Below are positions 1 to 11,348 of a stretch of DNA of 57,500 bases, piece after piece (the first letter of the stretch is position 1; the number at the start of each line of letters is the position of its first letter). Origin of the DNA: Chromera velia (Eukaryota; Sar; Chromeraceae). Below the pieces are notes generated by a model. It had not been told where the DNA came from, made no database searches, and saw only the letters and a list, made by a program, of their open reading frames with translations. The DNA is taken from assembly GCA_018398765.1 (NCBI GenBank), contig JAHBMJ010005947.1:1-57500 (forward strand). The letters run 5' to 3'. Both the position numbers and the translations under genes were made by a program.

Positions 1-59
1 GGGGGGGAGGGCTGGGCTGAGGAAGCTACGTTGGGAGGGCGGAAGCAGCGGAGGTGTCA

Positions 60-763
60 CTAGAGAGCGTGGGGTTGCTGACCGTGTCCCTCGTGCATCA
101 TGGCGTCGAACTCCTCAACGGTGAGGGGGGTGCCCTTCTCGTCGACGAGGGGCTCGTAGGTCATGGAGGGGATCCAGACGGTGTCCTTCACCATCACGGG
201 CTGCAACAGGAGGGAGACGGGAGGAAGGAACGTGAGGGACGAGAAGAGCGAAGGAAGCGAAGCAGAAAGCGGCAAGTCAGTCCAGAATACCTACAGACGA
301 GGCAAGGCACACCCACTGCCTGTGCAAGAGGACAACGGGAGGTAGGGGAGGTGAGGTGGGGGAGACATGGCGGGACACGACTTTTGGACACACGGGAGAC
401 TTCGCGAAAGGTTCCCTTCCCACTCCCGCAGAGGCAAAAACAGCAAGCCAGGCAGAGGAAGAAGAGGAGAAAGAGTGGTGGTGGGAGTCTGGGGGGTCTG
501 ACCTCAAGGGGAAGGCCCATGTCCATGGCCTCGAGTTCCTCCATCTCCATCTGCTCCTCCTCCTCGGGGGTCAGCTCATACTCCTCCTCGATGGGGAGCT
601 CAGAGGGAACCTCATCGGCGGGGGCACCGGCGGCGGGAGCCTCAGCAGGAGCAGCAGCGGGCTCAGCTGCAACAGCAGGGGCGGCTGCCGGAGTCTCGGC
701 AGGAGCGGCGTCCTGGGCGAAGGCCCCGAGGACGAAAAGGGAAGCGAGAGCAGCAAACTTCAT
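60..763 (-). CDS. Small secreted acidic Ala/Pro/Glu-rich protein (2 exons)
   Basis: Two exons on the minus strand, 763-503 and 200-60, joined by a GT-AG intron whose acceptor reads gttgcag. Exon 1 is exactly 87 codons and exon 2 is 47 with the stop, so the join is in phase 0 and gives 133 residues. Residues 1-17 form a clear signal peptide (MKFAALASLFVLGAFAQ) with likely cleavage after Ala-Gln. A low-complexity Ala/Pro/Glu region follows to about residue 50, then a strongly acidic stretch (EEEYELTPEEEEQMEMEE). Exon 2 encodes a compact tail with a WIPSMTYEPLVDEKGTPLT motif. I recognise no family. Secretion or entry into the endomembrane system is inferred from the leader alone; no bipartite plastid signal is evident. 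It is divergent from the large gene starting at 1401. Confidence 0.72.
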
Positions 764-1400
764 TCTTTACTTCTTCACGTAACAGGAGGGTTTCGTGTGA
801 CAAAGATGCTCTCGAAACAACAAACAGCCTATGCGTATATTAATACACAGATGTATATGTGCAGCAGGCAGTCAAGGGATCAGGGCGTACGAAGACAAAA
901 GTGTAGCGTGTCGAGGTGATGGAGAAAGGTCTTCCGAGCGGTCTTTCGAGATTTCCATGCGTTTTTTGTGGTGGCGTCTCGCGCAGGAGACGTGAAGAGA
1001 CGTGGCTTTGCGGGGCCCGAAGGCCCGGGAAAGCGTAAATTTGGCGCAAGGCCGGATTGCCCCCAGCCCGGCCGGCCGGCGCAGCAGCGCGCGCCGCCGG
1101 AAAGATGGACACAGTCTGTGAATCAGCCATGAATCAGCCAGATTCGACGGTCCATGCAATTCAGAAGAGTCGAATCTTCTGCATGGTGCCATGGTCGATT
1201 GACGAGCTGGGGCTAGATCGAGGGATCGACGCATTCTGGAAGTGCTCAGAGATGATTCCGATCTAGCTAAGCGCAGTAGGAGTCTTCTGCATGAGCCCTG
1301 TCTTTGCTCGTAAGCTGTGCTGTTCTCTCTTCGACAGCAGCTTTCGATCGTAATCAATATCTTTTGACCGCAGTGCATCTTTGGCTTCAATCGCACAGCG
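764..1400. promoter_or_regulatory. Shared divergent promoter region between the secreted protein gene and DOP1
   Basis: About 640 bases separate the two divergent start codons. The region holds a TATA-like AT stretch near 835-845, a GC-rich block (gccggccggcgcagcagcgc, about 1066-1085), a direct duplication of tgaatcagcca near 1118-1139, and a short bulged inverted repeat at 1152-1186. No ORF here is convincing. The promoter role is inferred from gene orientation only. Confidence 0.4.
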
Positions 1401-2572
1401 ATGGACGGTCAGTCTCCTCCTCTAGCCAGTCAGCGCCCCCACATGGTTCTCTTCTAGACACGCCTTCCCTACTGTAAGGGTCTGCTATGGTGATCCGCAT
1501 CATACCTGTTCACATCCTTCCATGTTCGCCCTCCTTCCACTGCAGAACGCACCGCTCGAACGGAGCGGCGGCGCCTTGAACAGGAGATCCAGAACGTTCT
1601 CCAGGCCTTCGAGAAGGCCAAGGAGTGGGCAGACCTAAGTAATTGTCTTCAAAAGCTCCACAAAGTAGGCAGGCCTGCCCCTTCCCCTCCCTTCAGTTCT
1701 GACAGGACCGTTCCTGACGCCTAGCTAGGTTCACTGCATGTGTGACCCTAAGAACCCCTTATCCTTCTTCACTTCTATCCACTGCAGTCCATTCAGCGGT
1801 GCCGTCCGCTGGCTCCCTGTCCTCTTCCGTTCAAGGAGGTGGTCGCAAAGCGCCTGGCACAGTGCCTGAATCCCAGCCTCCCGAGTCAGTGCGGGGCCGC
1901 GTGGGGGGAGACGGAGTTGTCATTAGATAAGCTCATGCAGGCTTTGGTGATCACGCACTTCGGTTGCCTTTCGAAGTTTTTTCGCTGTCTAGAAGCCGCA
2001 ACTGAGCGTGTTCCTGAATCTTGGTCCTTGTGGGAAGGGAGTTTACCTCGGTGAGGGTGGGAACTGAGAGACTGATGCAGTTTGCGGGGGCATAGTATCT
2101 TTCGCTCTTCCTGTGGTCGATCGTTTGCGTTTATGTCTTTGTGCTGTGCGTATGTCTGCCTGTGTTCAGGTGGGGTCCATGTGAAGACGCTGGAAACCTA
2201 CGCTGCAATTTTCGACTTGATTCAGGTGGGGAGAGGGAGAGAGAGAAAGGTTGGGCGTCTCCCTAGCAGTGGTTTGTCAAACATGGGGGACCGGTCTTGT
2301 GGGAGGAACACATGTGAAACGCCAATATTGGAAACTGAGGAGCCAGAAGATAGGATGGCTGTTGGCTGATGACTTTCGGTCTTGTTTCCCTCCCTCCCTT
2401 GCTTCTTTCGTGTGTTTGTTATGAGAAGGAATTGATCGATCGGTTGGGTTTTTCTTTTTTTCTTCTTTTCTGATGCCTGCAGGCAGCAGGGTTGAGCGAA
2501 GACCTGGCTACGTACAGCAGCGGTCTCTTTCCGTTCTTCTCAAACGCCGCCACTCATGTCAGCACGCACCTC

Positions 2573-2619
<47 letters not shown>

Positions 2620-5600
2620 CTTCGGAGAGGGGGCTAGAGGGGGGACGCTGTATCAGAAAGAGGAAAGATGCATGGTTTAAACATTTGTTGTCCTGGGCTC
2701 CGTGCGACGGATGAGCATACGAATTGACCGGCCGATTGAGAAAGAACGTCCGGTATGCTGAAAGGAGGCTTCTGAACACAATGAGGTAGAAGAAATTCTC
2801 CACAAGAGTGAAGGGGCACACAATGGGACAGAGCGCAAGCAAGGACAGGGAGCGAAGAAGGGAAACAATTGCCTTCTGAGAGTTCTGAGGGTCCGTGAGG
2901 GAGTGTACAGCTACTGCCTGAGCGTCTGCTTACCTGCTAGTCTCCGTGTCACGGGACTCTGTAGGATTTCCACGAGATCTTCCATTCAGAATTTATGCAC
3001 AGTCTAGGGGCATACGTTGACTGATCGTGTGCATCTATCTCGTGTACGTGTCGTCTGCAGGTGAAACCAATCTTCATCCACGTAATTCAACAGTATTTTC
3101 TTCCTCTGGGTCAGTCAGGCAGTCAGGGAGTCAATTGTAAGTGGAGGGACCATAGGTGAATTTTGTTGAGAGTCATCTTGACAGAACGAGTGTATCACGA
3201 TGTGACAAGACCTAGTGCAATGAGGCTTCCCGGATTTGTGACCTCTTTCTCCTTTCTCTTGTGTTGCGTCTTTGCAAGTTGTTTGCTGATCTTGTGTTAG
3301 TTGGCTTTGTGTTTGTGCTTGGGAATGAATGTCTTTTTTCTTTGTTCTTCTGACGCAAAATGGATGTCTTTGCGTGTTCTTTTCTGCTGAGGTATTTTTC
3401 ATTCAGCGGTTAGCTTGCCACTTGTTCTGCCTTCTGTCCGCCATTCCAGCAAGAGGGAGGATATGGCGCCTGCACTTGCATGAATGAATTGCCAATGGAC
3501 CAATGAAAAGAATGAGGTCTGTGCCACTCGCGTCGCTTTTTTGTTCCCTCTCGCAGGAGACCGACTCCTTCCGTGCCTATCGGGTCAGTTTGCAGTCCTC
3601 TGATTCTTTGTACCAAAGGACAAAGAAGGGCTTGACGGGCTGAAATGATGGAACTTCTTTTACCCGAAGTGCTAGAACCAGCTTGCTTTGCTTTCTTCCC
3701 TCAGTACTTTTTTCTGATGCGGTCTGCATTTGAAGATGCAGAGGATGAAATTGCTTGCTACAATGAGAAGGAAGAGATCGAAGACGAAAAGTTCTGTTCA
3801 ATCCACTCACTCTCCATCCATCCATCCATCCATCCATCCATGCATCCATCCATCCACACTGAATGAACACGCACGTCCTGGCGGGAAACACTTCGCTGGT
3901 GTCCCCTCTCCTCTTTGTTCTTTCCTGTTTTATGCCTTCGGTCGTGCAATCCAGTCACTCTTCGTGGTTTCACTGGGGATGGTTGCTCTCTGGATCTGTC
4001 TGTCCATGCATGCATGCATGCTTGCAGGCCTCTTGGTGTCCCTGCTCCCTGGGGTGGAGGATGAGAAGAGCGACTCTTATGAGAAGTGAGTGAGTGAGTG
4101 AGTGAGTGAAGGATTGAGTGAGTGAGCGAGTCCTGTATGTGAGCAAAAGACACAATCTGCATTCAGTAGAACGGCTTCTGAGAAAAATGGGGTAGAGGAA
4201 AGCTGGATCGCGGCAAAGAGGGGGCGTGAGGCTCCATGTACTCCCACTAATTTGCTCTTGATTTCTGTTATCTGTGTCTTTTTTGTTTCTTCCTCTCCTT
4301 TCCTCTGATGCCCCGTTCGTTATCTTTCTCCTCTCTAGACGGCCGTTTTTTAGTCGCCAGTCTTGTAGTGTCCTGCGCCTTTGCTCCAGGGAACCGGGTC
4401 TCCCCTCGGATTCGTTCATATTTTTTTGCATGTGCGGGTTCGGTCCTCTTGACTCCCTACCTGCCTGCCTACTTCTCTGTCTCTGTCTCTCCCTGCAAGC
4501 AGGGTTTTCTCAACTCTGCAGCAGATCTCGGAGGGAGTCGGGGAGTCCCACTTCATGTGCGCACTCTGGCTTGTCATCCTCAGGTGGGAGGGGGGAGGGA
4601 GAAACTCTGAGGGAGGAGGTGGGGGGGCTCATGCTTCTGCCTGCTAAACTCGTTCTCGATCGAGGGGTTGCTCTCTTCTACTTACTCACTCGTCTGCCTC
4701 TCTGCCTGCGAAGCGGCCTGCGAGCCTGCCTGTCTGGCTCTCAGTGTTCGCTCCGCCCGGACGGTTTCCTCTGTTTGGATATTTGTGAGTTTCCCTCCTT
4801 TCGCAAGAGCGCCACGTTCATTCATACGTCCGTTTCTTTTCTGTTGCCTGAACGAATCGTTTGTTCGTACTCTTCTGCAGAACTTCGAGAGTCCGCCTTC
4901 CTGCATTGACGGTTGGTCCGCCCCTCTTCTTTCTCTCTGTCTCTTGTTTCTTTCTTTGGTTCTTCTCTTGGTTGTTTTGTTATTTTCTCTCTCACACACG
5001 CAGTGCACGTTTTCAAACGGGTGATTCATGAATGGGTGCACATTTGTGTGTTAACTGAATTGTTTTGCGCTGTTGTGGTTGGGATCGTCGATCTCTTTTG
5101 TCAGCTTGTTTCTCTTTTGTTCTTTCTGGTTGGGTGGTTGTTGGTTGTCCTGCAGAAAGAGAATCATAGCTGTGACTCAACAATGAGCGATTTTTGGTAC
5201 TTTACACAATGACCTCAAGACATGGAAACGAACAAAGAAACGAACAAGGACCGATGAATGAATCTATTGTTGTTTCATATAACCTCCTTTCCATCGATCA
5301 GGTTCTGGACGAGAAACTGTCGCCAGGACTTGCCACTCTTCCGCTTCGACGCATCACGGAGCTTCTTCCCGCTTTGGACGTCTTGGTCCTCCGTTCCCTC
5401 GAGTCTGTTTTTGAGGACTCGAATGAGCTCGTGAAGAGGAAACTCCTCGACGTGCTCATCAAACACTTTCCCTTCTCCACCGAAACCGTGCTGGACACAG
5501 TCAACAAGGTCAGCCTAGCTGCAGTCGAACCACAAAGCGACAAGGACAGGGTGACAAATCCCGCCCACATCAGATCAAAGGTTTCACTTCCTCTCAAATT

Positions 5601-7394
5601 TTCTCTTTGCTCCTGTCCTTTTCTCCCTCCAGAAAGAACGTCCGGGCTCTGGTTTTAGGAACGAAATACGGCTTCAGAGCAGTAGCACATCTCCTGCCTT
5701 CCATCCAGGGTCTTACACGCTTTCTGATTCTCGAGAGCTTTGCAGGGTGAATTTCATGTAATCTTCCGATGACCAATAGAAACAAAAAAGCCTTCTCGGA
5801 TTTCCCTTTTTTTGTTTTTACAGGTACGGCTCTTGAGAGCGTCCTTGAGACTCTTTCACCAAAGAGAGTGGTCTCTCACAAGGTCAGTCAGTCAGCTTGT
5901 CCCACCGTCTCTCTCTGCGCTGGCTATTCGCCCTCTCCCTTGCATATGTGTCTCACGGACAGACCCAATCAATCGGTCTTTGGACAGTCAGGCAAGTTGG
6001 CCGGCAGGCACGCAGTTCTTGCTTCCAAAATGGTGAAAGCAGACAAGACGCAAAAGGTGCGAAGTCCCGTTTTGAACACTCGTCGTGTCGGCACAATCGT
6101 TCTCGTCTCCACCCACAGAAAGAAGGGGGGGAAGAAACGAAAAAGGTCGCTCAAAAGGATCTCATGCACAAATGCCGCTTCCCTTCTCCTGCCTCTGTGC
6201 ATCTTTAGTGCCGCTTTTGACATACTCTGCGATAAGCGACACAGTTCAGTGGACATGCTTCTTTTCTTTCTTTTTGAATTTGCCGCATGGATGCAGGAGA
6301 CTTTTGCGCTGGATGACGAATCAAGCAGAGGCCAGCGACGGGTCCTCTGGAGACCTCACCTACTTCCGGGAGTACGTGCGGGACTCTTTGTGTGCTGCCG
6401 TGACGGATGAGTTAAGGGAGATGCCGGGGCCTCAAATGGAGGCAACAGCCAAGGAGCCCCTCAGGACCCTCCAACTCGTCTGCACAGAGGCGGAGGGCAG
6501 TGCCCCTCTCCTTATGCGGCCCCTCAACGTGGCGGTGCTGGAATATGTACAACGGTTGGTAAAAAAAAAAAAGGAAGCGACAGAGTTTTTCGATCTCGTG
6601 ATTTCTTTCGAGGCAAACCTGCACCTTCTTTTGAAGAAGCGCCGAAGAGAATGTGCGATGCAGTGAAAATGAATAGGCACATATGAATTAATTGACACGC
6701 ATGTGTCGACTTTTGAAGTGAGTGAGAATCTTGTTTTTCTTTCCAGTATATGTCCCGGATGACGACGTCTTTTCCCGGCCACTCGCAATGAAACAGGTCG
6801 GACAGCTTCCCCTTTACTCTCTCTCTCTCAGCTTTTCCGACACTGACGTCACAGCGAATCTGCCAATCAATCATCTTTTATTCTCTTCCATTTTGTGCGA
6901 CACACTGCAGGCAAACAACTCCCGACAAACCCTGGCGGTTGAGCATCGTGGAGGAGGCCCAGAGGCTTTTTGCCCCCACCATGACGGACCCTCTTTGGGT
7001 CTGGGAATCTCTGGATTCCCTCCTTCAGGTGGGAAGGGGGGGGGGGTTGGTTGGACATCTTTTTTTTGTGCCTGTGGGTCTCTCTGGCTTCCCGGGCGCC
7101 TTCCATGAGACAACGAGTGCAGTGAAGGAATCGCCCAGTTGCTCCCGTTGCCGCACAGCTGTATGTTGATATATTCTTCTATCTCGCTGTCTTTCTTCTC
7201 TTCTGTTCAATGCCTTCCCGCCTGCAGGAGCAATTGGGTCGTCACGACACCGCCCAGTCTCTAGGGACTCTGCAGCTATCGTCCATGTACCTCGATGAAC
7301 TGCTGGTCGATGTGGACGCAGCGACCCTGTTGTGGAACCTCTACAATGTTCTCTCCAGAGCTCTCAGGTGCGTCTGTGGTGTGTGTGTGTGTGT

Positions 7395-7454
<60 letters not shown>

Positions 7455-10400
7455 GACAGAGAAGCAGGAGCAGGAGCAGAATTGGAGGGAAGGTGAAGGG
7501 GCCTTCCATTGGGTGTACTTTGTTCTGTGCTTATTCTCTCTGTCTTTCTCTGTTCATCTAAATATTATGTGTGCTTAATCTTTTGGGACGCTTTGCCTCT
7601 CTCTCCATCGATGTCTCTACGGTTTCTTCTCCGCTCTCCGTCTGCGTCTCTGCTCTCTTCAGGGCCTTCGCAACGCTGGCGCCCTCAGTTGAGGAACTGC
7701 CGAGGCTCAGGGACTTCCTCACCTTCACAGCCTCACTCACCTCCTCTCTGACCACAAAACAAGCAGCACACATCGCACAGCTCCGAGAGGCTTCCGGAGA
7801 CCCCCAACCAAACAGAGAGAGGGAGAAGGAAACCCTCATGCCGTCTCCGCCTACAGGAGCAGAGGGAGGACCAACGCTTCCAATAGAAGGGGGGGTAGTT
7901 GCATCATCTGGGGTGGATGGAAAACCCAGCGAGGCTCCCCCCGCCTCCTCTGGCTCTGCCTACAGCCCGAATGTGTCCCCCCTCTGGCAAGATTCTGCTC
8001 CAGAGGCCCTCGTGAGGAGCGAGTCGGCGTTCGTGCAGGCGATGTCGGACTTTCTTCTTTACGTGCAGGTGGGTGGCTGGGGCGGTAGAGGGATGAGCAT
8101 GGGCGGGACTGTCACTGCATTGAACTGTTGGTGGAAGTTATTCTGGACGTCTTGAGGCCTTCTGATTTGGATCTCTCCTCTTCCCTTCTAGCTCTTTGCA
8201 GCCTCGTCAACCTGTGTGCACAGCAATCCATTCTGTCTCCCCCCCCCCCCTTCCTCGTACTGTTCATGTATCTTTATGTGCATGCATGTGTGGATGGATC
8301 GATGGATGCATGCAGGATGTGGCAACGAAGGGAATTGCAGAGAATTCCAAAAAGGCTGCTGAGAAAGAGGGCGTGCTCCCGGCGTTCGAGATTCTTTCGT
8401 CTTTGCTGGTCGGTCGGTCGGTCGGTCGGAGTGTGTCTACAGGCATCGGTTTCGCCTTTATGGGCGTGTGCAATGTTTCTGTCAATGTGCGTGCGCAGAT
8501 AAGAAGAATCGAAATTTTCTTCGAAGACAGTAGACCTGAATCAATGAGCGGGTGCGTGCAAGAGTCAAAACCGAAAGAAGCGTCCTTCCTGCATGATTAT
8601 TTCTCAGCATCTCTTCTTTCCTGACCGTATGTGAATGAATGTGGGGGTGCAGATCGGTCTGCTGAAGGCTCAGCAGCAGCTTCTGACGACTGCCGACGTC
8701 GGATCTTCTCCCTGGTTCGAGGTGCCTCCTTGGCTGGTCTCTATCCTCAAATGCTGTCAGGTCAGTCAGAGGGCACAGGCAGGCTCAGATGTATGTGCAG
8801 GTGCAGTCTGTTTTGATCTTGCTGTTTCTTTTGGCAAAGTGTTTTTTCCCCTTGATCAACGAAAACGTGCTTGTTTGTTGAAAAGCAGCTTGCTTCTTTG
8901 GTCTCGCTTGCGTCTCAACGACAAGCGTGTCCTTTATCCTACGTGCATGCGTGTACCCCTCTTCTTTCTACAATCCTCAATATGCCTTGTGTCCTCTCTG
9001 CTCTGTTGTTGGTGGTTTGGTTTGTCTGTATATCCGTCTGTCTGTCTGTGCAGCTTCGGGAAGTCCAAGTTAGTGGTCGTGCTGTGCGGACGTTCACAGA
9101 GATCCTGAAGGAGGGATTGAGCCCCGTGAGGAGGAACTTTGTGATCCTGGATACCTACCATTGCGATGTCTGTCTGTCGGTCCTCTCCTCTTTTTGCTTT
9201 TTTGTTCTCTTCTGTCTGTCGGTCTTCTTTTGTTCTTGCGCTATCCCTCTCTTCCTCTCTGCTGGCCATCGTTTGCTCTCCATTTCTATCTGTTCAAGTT
9301 GTTTTGTGTTCACAGGGAGGTCAAGAAGATCGTGAAGCCTTTCTCTCCACCGTTCCCTGCGTCAGCACGTGTAGTCAGCATCATTGGGAGACACAAAGCA
9401 GGCTGAGAAGGTAGCTTGAAATTCAAAGAAACTGAAAGAAACATGAAACGCCCACTTTCCTTTTTATCCTCCGCTTTGAAGGAAGCTGGATCCCCTCCCC
9501 CAACTCGTCTGTCTGTCTGTGCAGAATGTCGCAAAGCATCTCTGGAACTGTCTTGGAGACGAATTTGCAGGGTCACACTCGGAAGTGGTCAGCGACGCTG
9601 TGTTTGTGTCTTTGCCTCTTCGTCCGTTTCATTTTCTGGTGGCTTCTCCGTTGAAAGAACAAATTGATTTGCGCTCTAATTCATCAGTGTCGATATGCTC
9701 GTTGGCTGCTTCATCCTTCTTTTTGTCGTCTCAATTGCTGGTTTCTGCCTGTTTGCATCCCCTTCTTTCTGTCTGTGCTCTTCATTCGTCTTCTTTGTCT
9801 TCTGTCTGTCAGGTGTCTCTGCTTCTCGAACTGCACCACTTGTGCGAACCCTTGCGGCCGGTCAGTCCCGTACTAAGGAGCGCCCTTCTTCTTTTCGAAG
9901 ACTGCAAGAGAGCCTGGAAATCGTTTCTGACTTCGCACGTGTGCGTCAACTGCAAGACTGCAAGGAGTTGCTGCTGATACCTAGCTCTTCCGCATAGCGT
10001 ATTTTTGCTTTTTCTCGTTGTGTCGCCACGACTCTAACCAGCTAACTGACTAGCCGATGGACTGTCTGTGCTCCTCGTTCCCTTCTTTCCTTGTCTTTTT
10101 CAGGACATCATTCTCCGGGTGATTGCGGCCAGCTGCGTCTCCTCACAGTCCTCTGTCCGTCTTGAGGCGGTCAAGAGGTACGCTGTGCTCTGGAAATATT
10201 CTCACTTCCACAGACCGATCCTCGAGGTATTCCCAACCGCAATGAAATTGGTCTTGGACACCCTCGACGCTCCGGAGCCTGCCATTCGACACGCTTCGAG
10301 ATCCTGGCTTACTCAGGCAGCCTCTCTCCACGTCCATCACATCCTCGACCCCATCTTCAGAGAACTCCTCCATGAGGACACCGTCCGCTCCCCCCCTCCC

Positions 10401-11317
10401 AAGCGGTGTTACCTCCAGCCTTTTGATGCCGCTCGTGTTCTCTATATGTTCGAGAAGCTTGCGGCTCTCGTCAGGTCGGAACCCCTCCTCCTGGTACAGC
10501 AGATGCAGAACACGTACATATCCGACCATATTCTGGAAATGAACTCCAAACAGACAGCGCAACAGAGAAGGGAGTCGACTCTCTCGACCGCAGGAGGGGG
10601 GGGAGGGGGAACTGTGACACCCCACCAGGCGCCTCCGCAGTCAGCAGGCGGAGGAGTTGAAGACCCGAAGGAAGGAACTTCCGAGACGATCCAACTGGGG
10701 GCCTACCTGGAAAGCACCAGCCCTCCAGGGCGGCGCCTCAGTCGGGGTGTGGGGGGAGTGGCGGGTCAGTCCCGCCTTTCGACAGGCGCTTCCTTTCCGA
10801 TAGTTCCTCTGGCAATGGCACATGACATGCCGGTGGTTGACTACCTTGATCTAGTTGCCGTCACAGCTCTGAGATTCATTCAGGGAGAGGTTTCGGCAGA
10901 TAGGTCAGATGAGCTCACAGAGGGGGGGGCGTACCCCTCGCGATCTCTGAAGAGCGCAACATCAGAAGCGTTCCACCGCGCGCTTTCGGAGGGAGGCACG
11001 GCGGCAGCAGTGGCTGCCCAGAGGTCCCGCACCAAGTCTGTGGAGATGGAGGATGGTTTGACGCCTTACCGGAAAGACGGAAGGATGGAGACGGAGACAG
11101 AGGACTGGGCGGCGTTGAATGGGCCTGTGCGGGTGGCTGCGACGGAGTTCCTGAAGACATTCCTGTCTCAGTTGGGAGACTCGTGGCGTGCCAAGCAGAT
11201 CTCCTGCTTCCTGGCAGAACCTCTTCTGGAAGTGTTGGCAAAGGTGGGCAGAGAGAGGGTGGACAGGGAGAGGGAAAAGGGTTGTGTCTGTAGACAGTAT
11301 TTTGTTATCTTTTTCTT

Positions 11318-11348
<31 letters not shown>

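Larger units (their letters stand above)
1401..9860 (+). other. DOP1: DOP1 exon map, exons 1-24 (N-terminal Dopey domain)
   Basis: Exons: 1401-1407, 1546-1664, 1788-1884, 2170-2225, 2483-2557, 3061-3109, 3557-3583, 4028-4085, 4503-4583, 4881-4915, 5004-5020, 5302-5508, 5824-5882, 6297-6558, 6747-6766, 6911-7028, 7228-7367, 7663-8068, 8316-8408, 8653-8760, 9054-9167, 9316-9360, 9525-9587, 9813-9860. The start codon is inferred: ATGGACG at 1401 is followed by GTCAGT and joins in phase to an exon matching the Dopey N-terminus. Very small exons (7, 27, 17 and 20 nt) were placed by family alignment and phase. For exon 15, the GT at 6767 was chosen because the longer reading meets a stop. Exon 21 could end earlier, at the CCC|GTGAGG near 9125. 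Exon 24 could extend beyond 9860, but GTCAGT there fits the local donor style. Confidence 0.75.

Noticed and set aside
54-919. Long plus-strand frames opposite the secreted-protein gene
   Set aside because: They are antisense shadows of the minus-strand exons. The minus-strand reading has a signal peptide, a clean in-phase intron and a natural stop.
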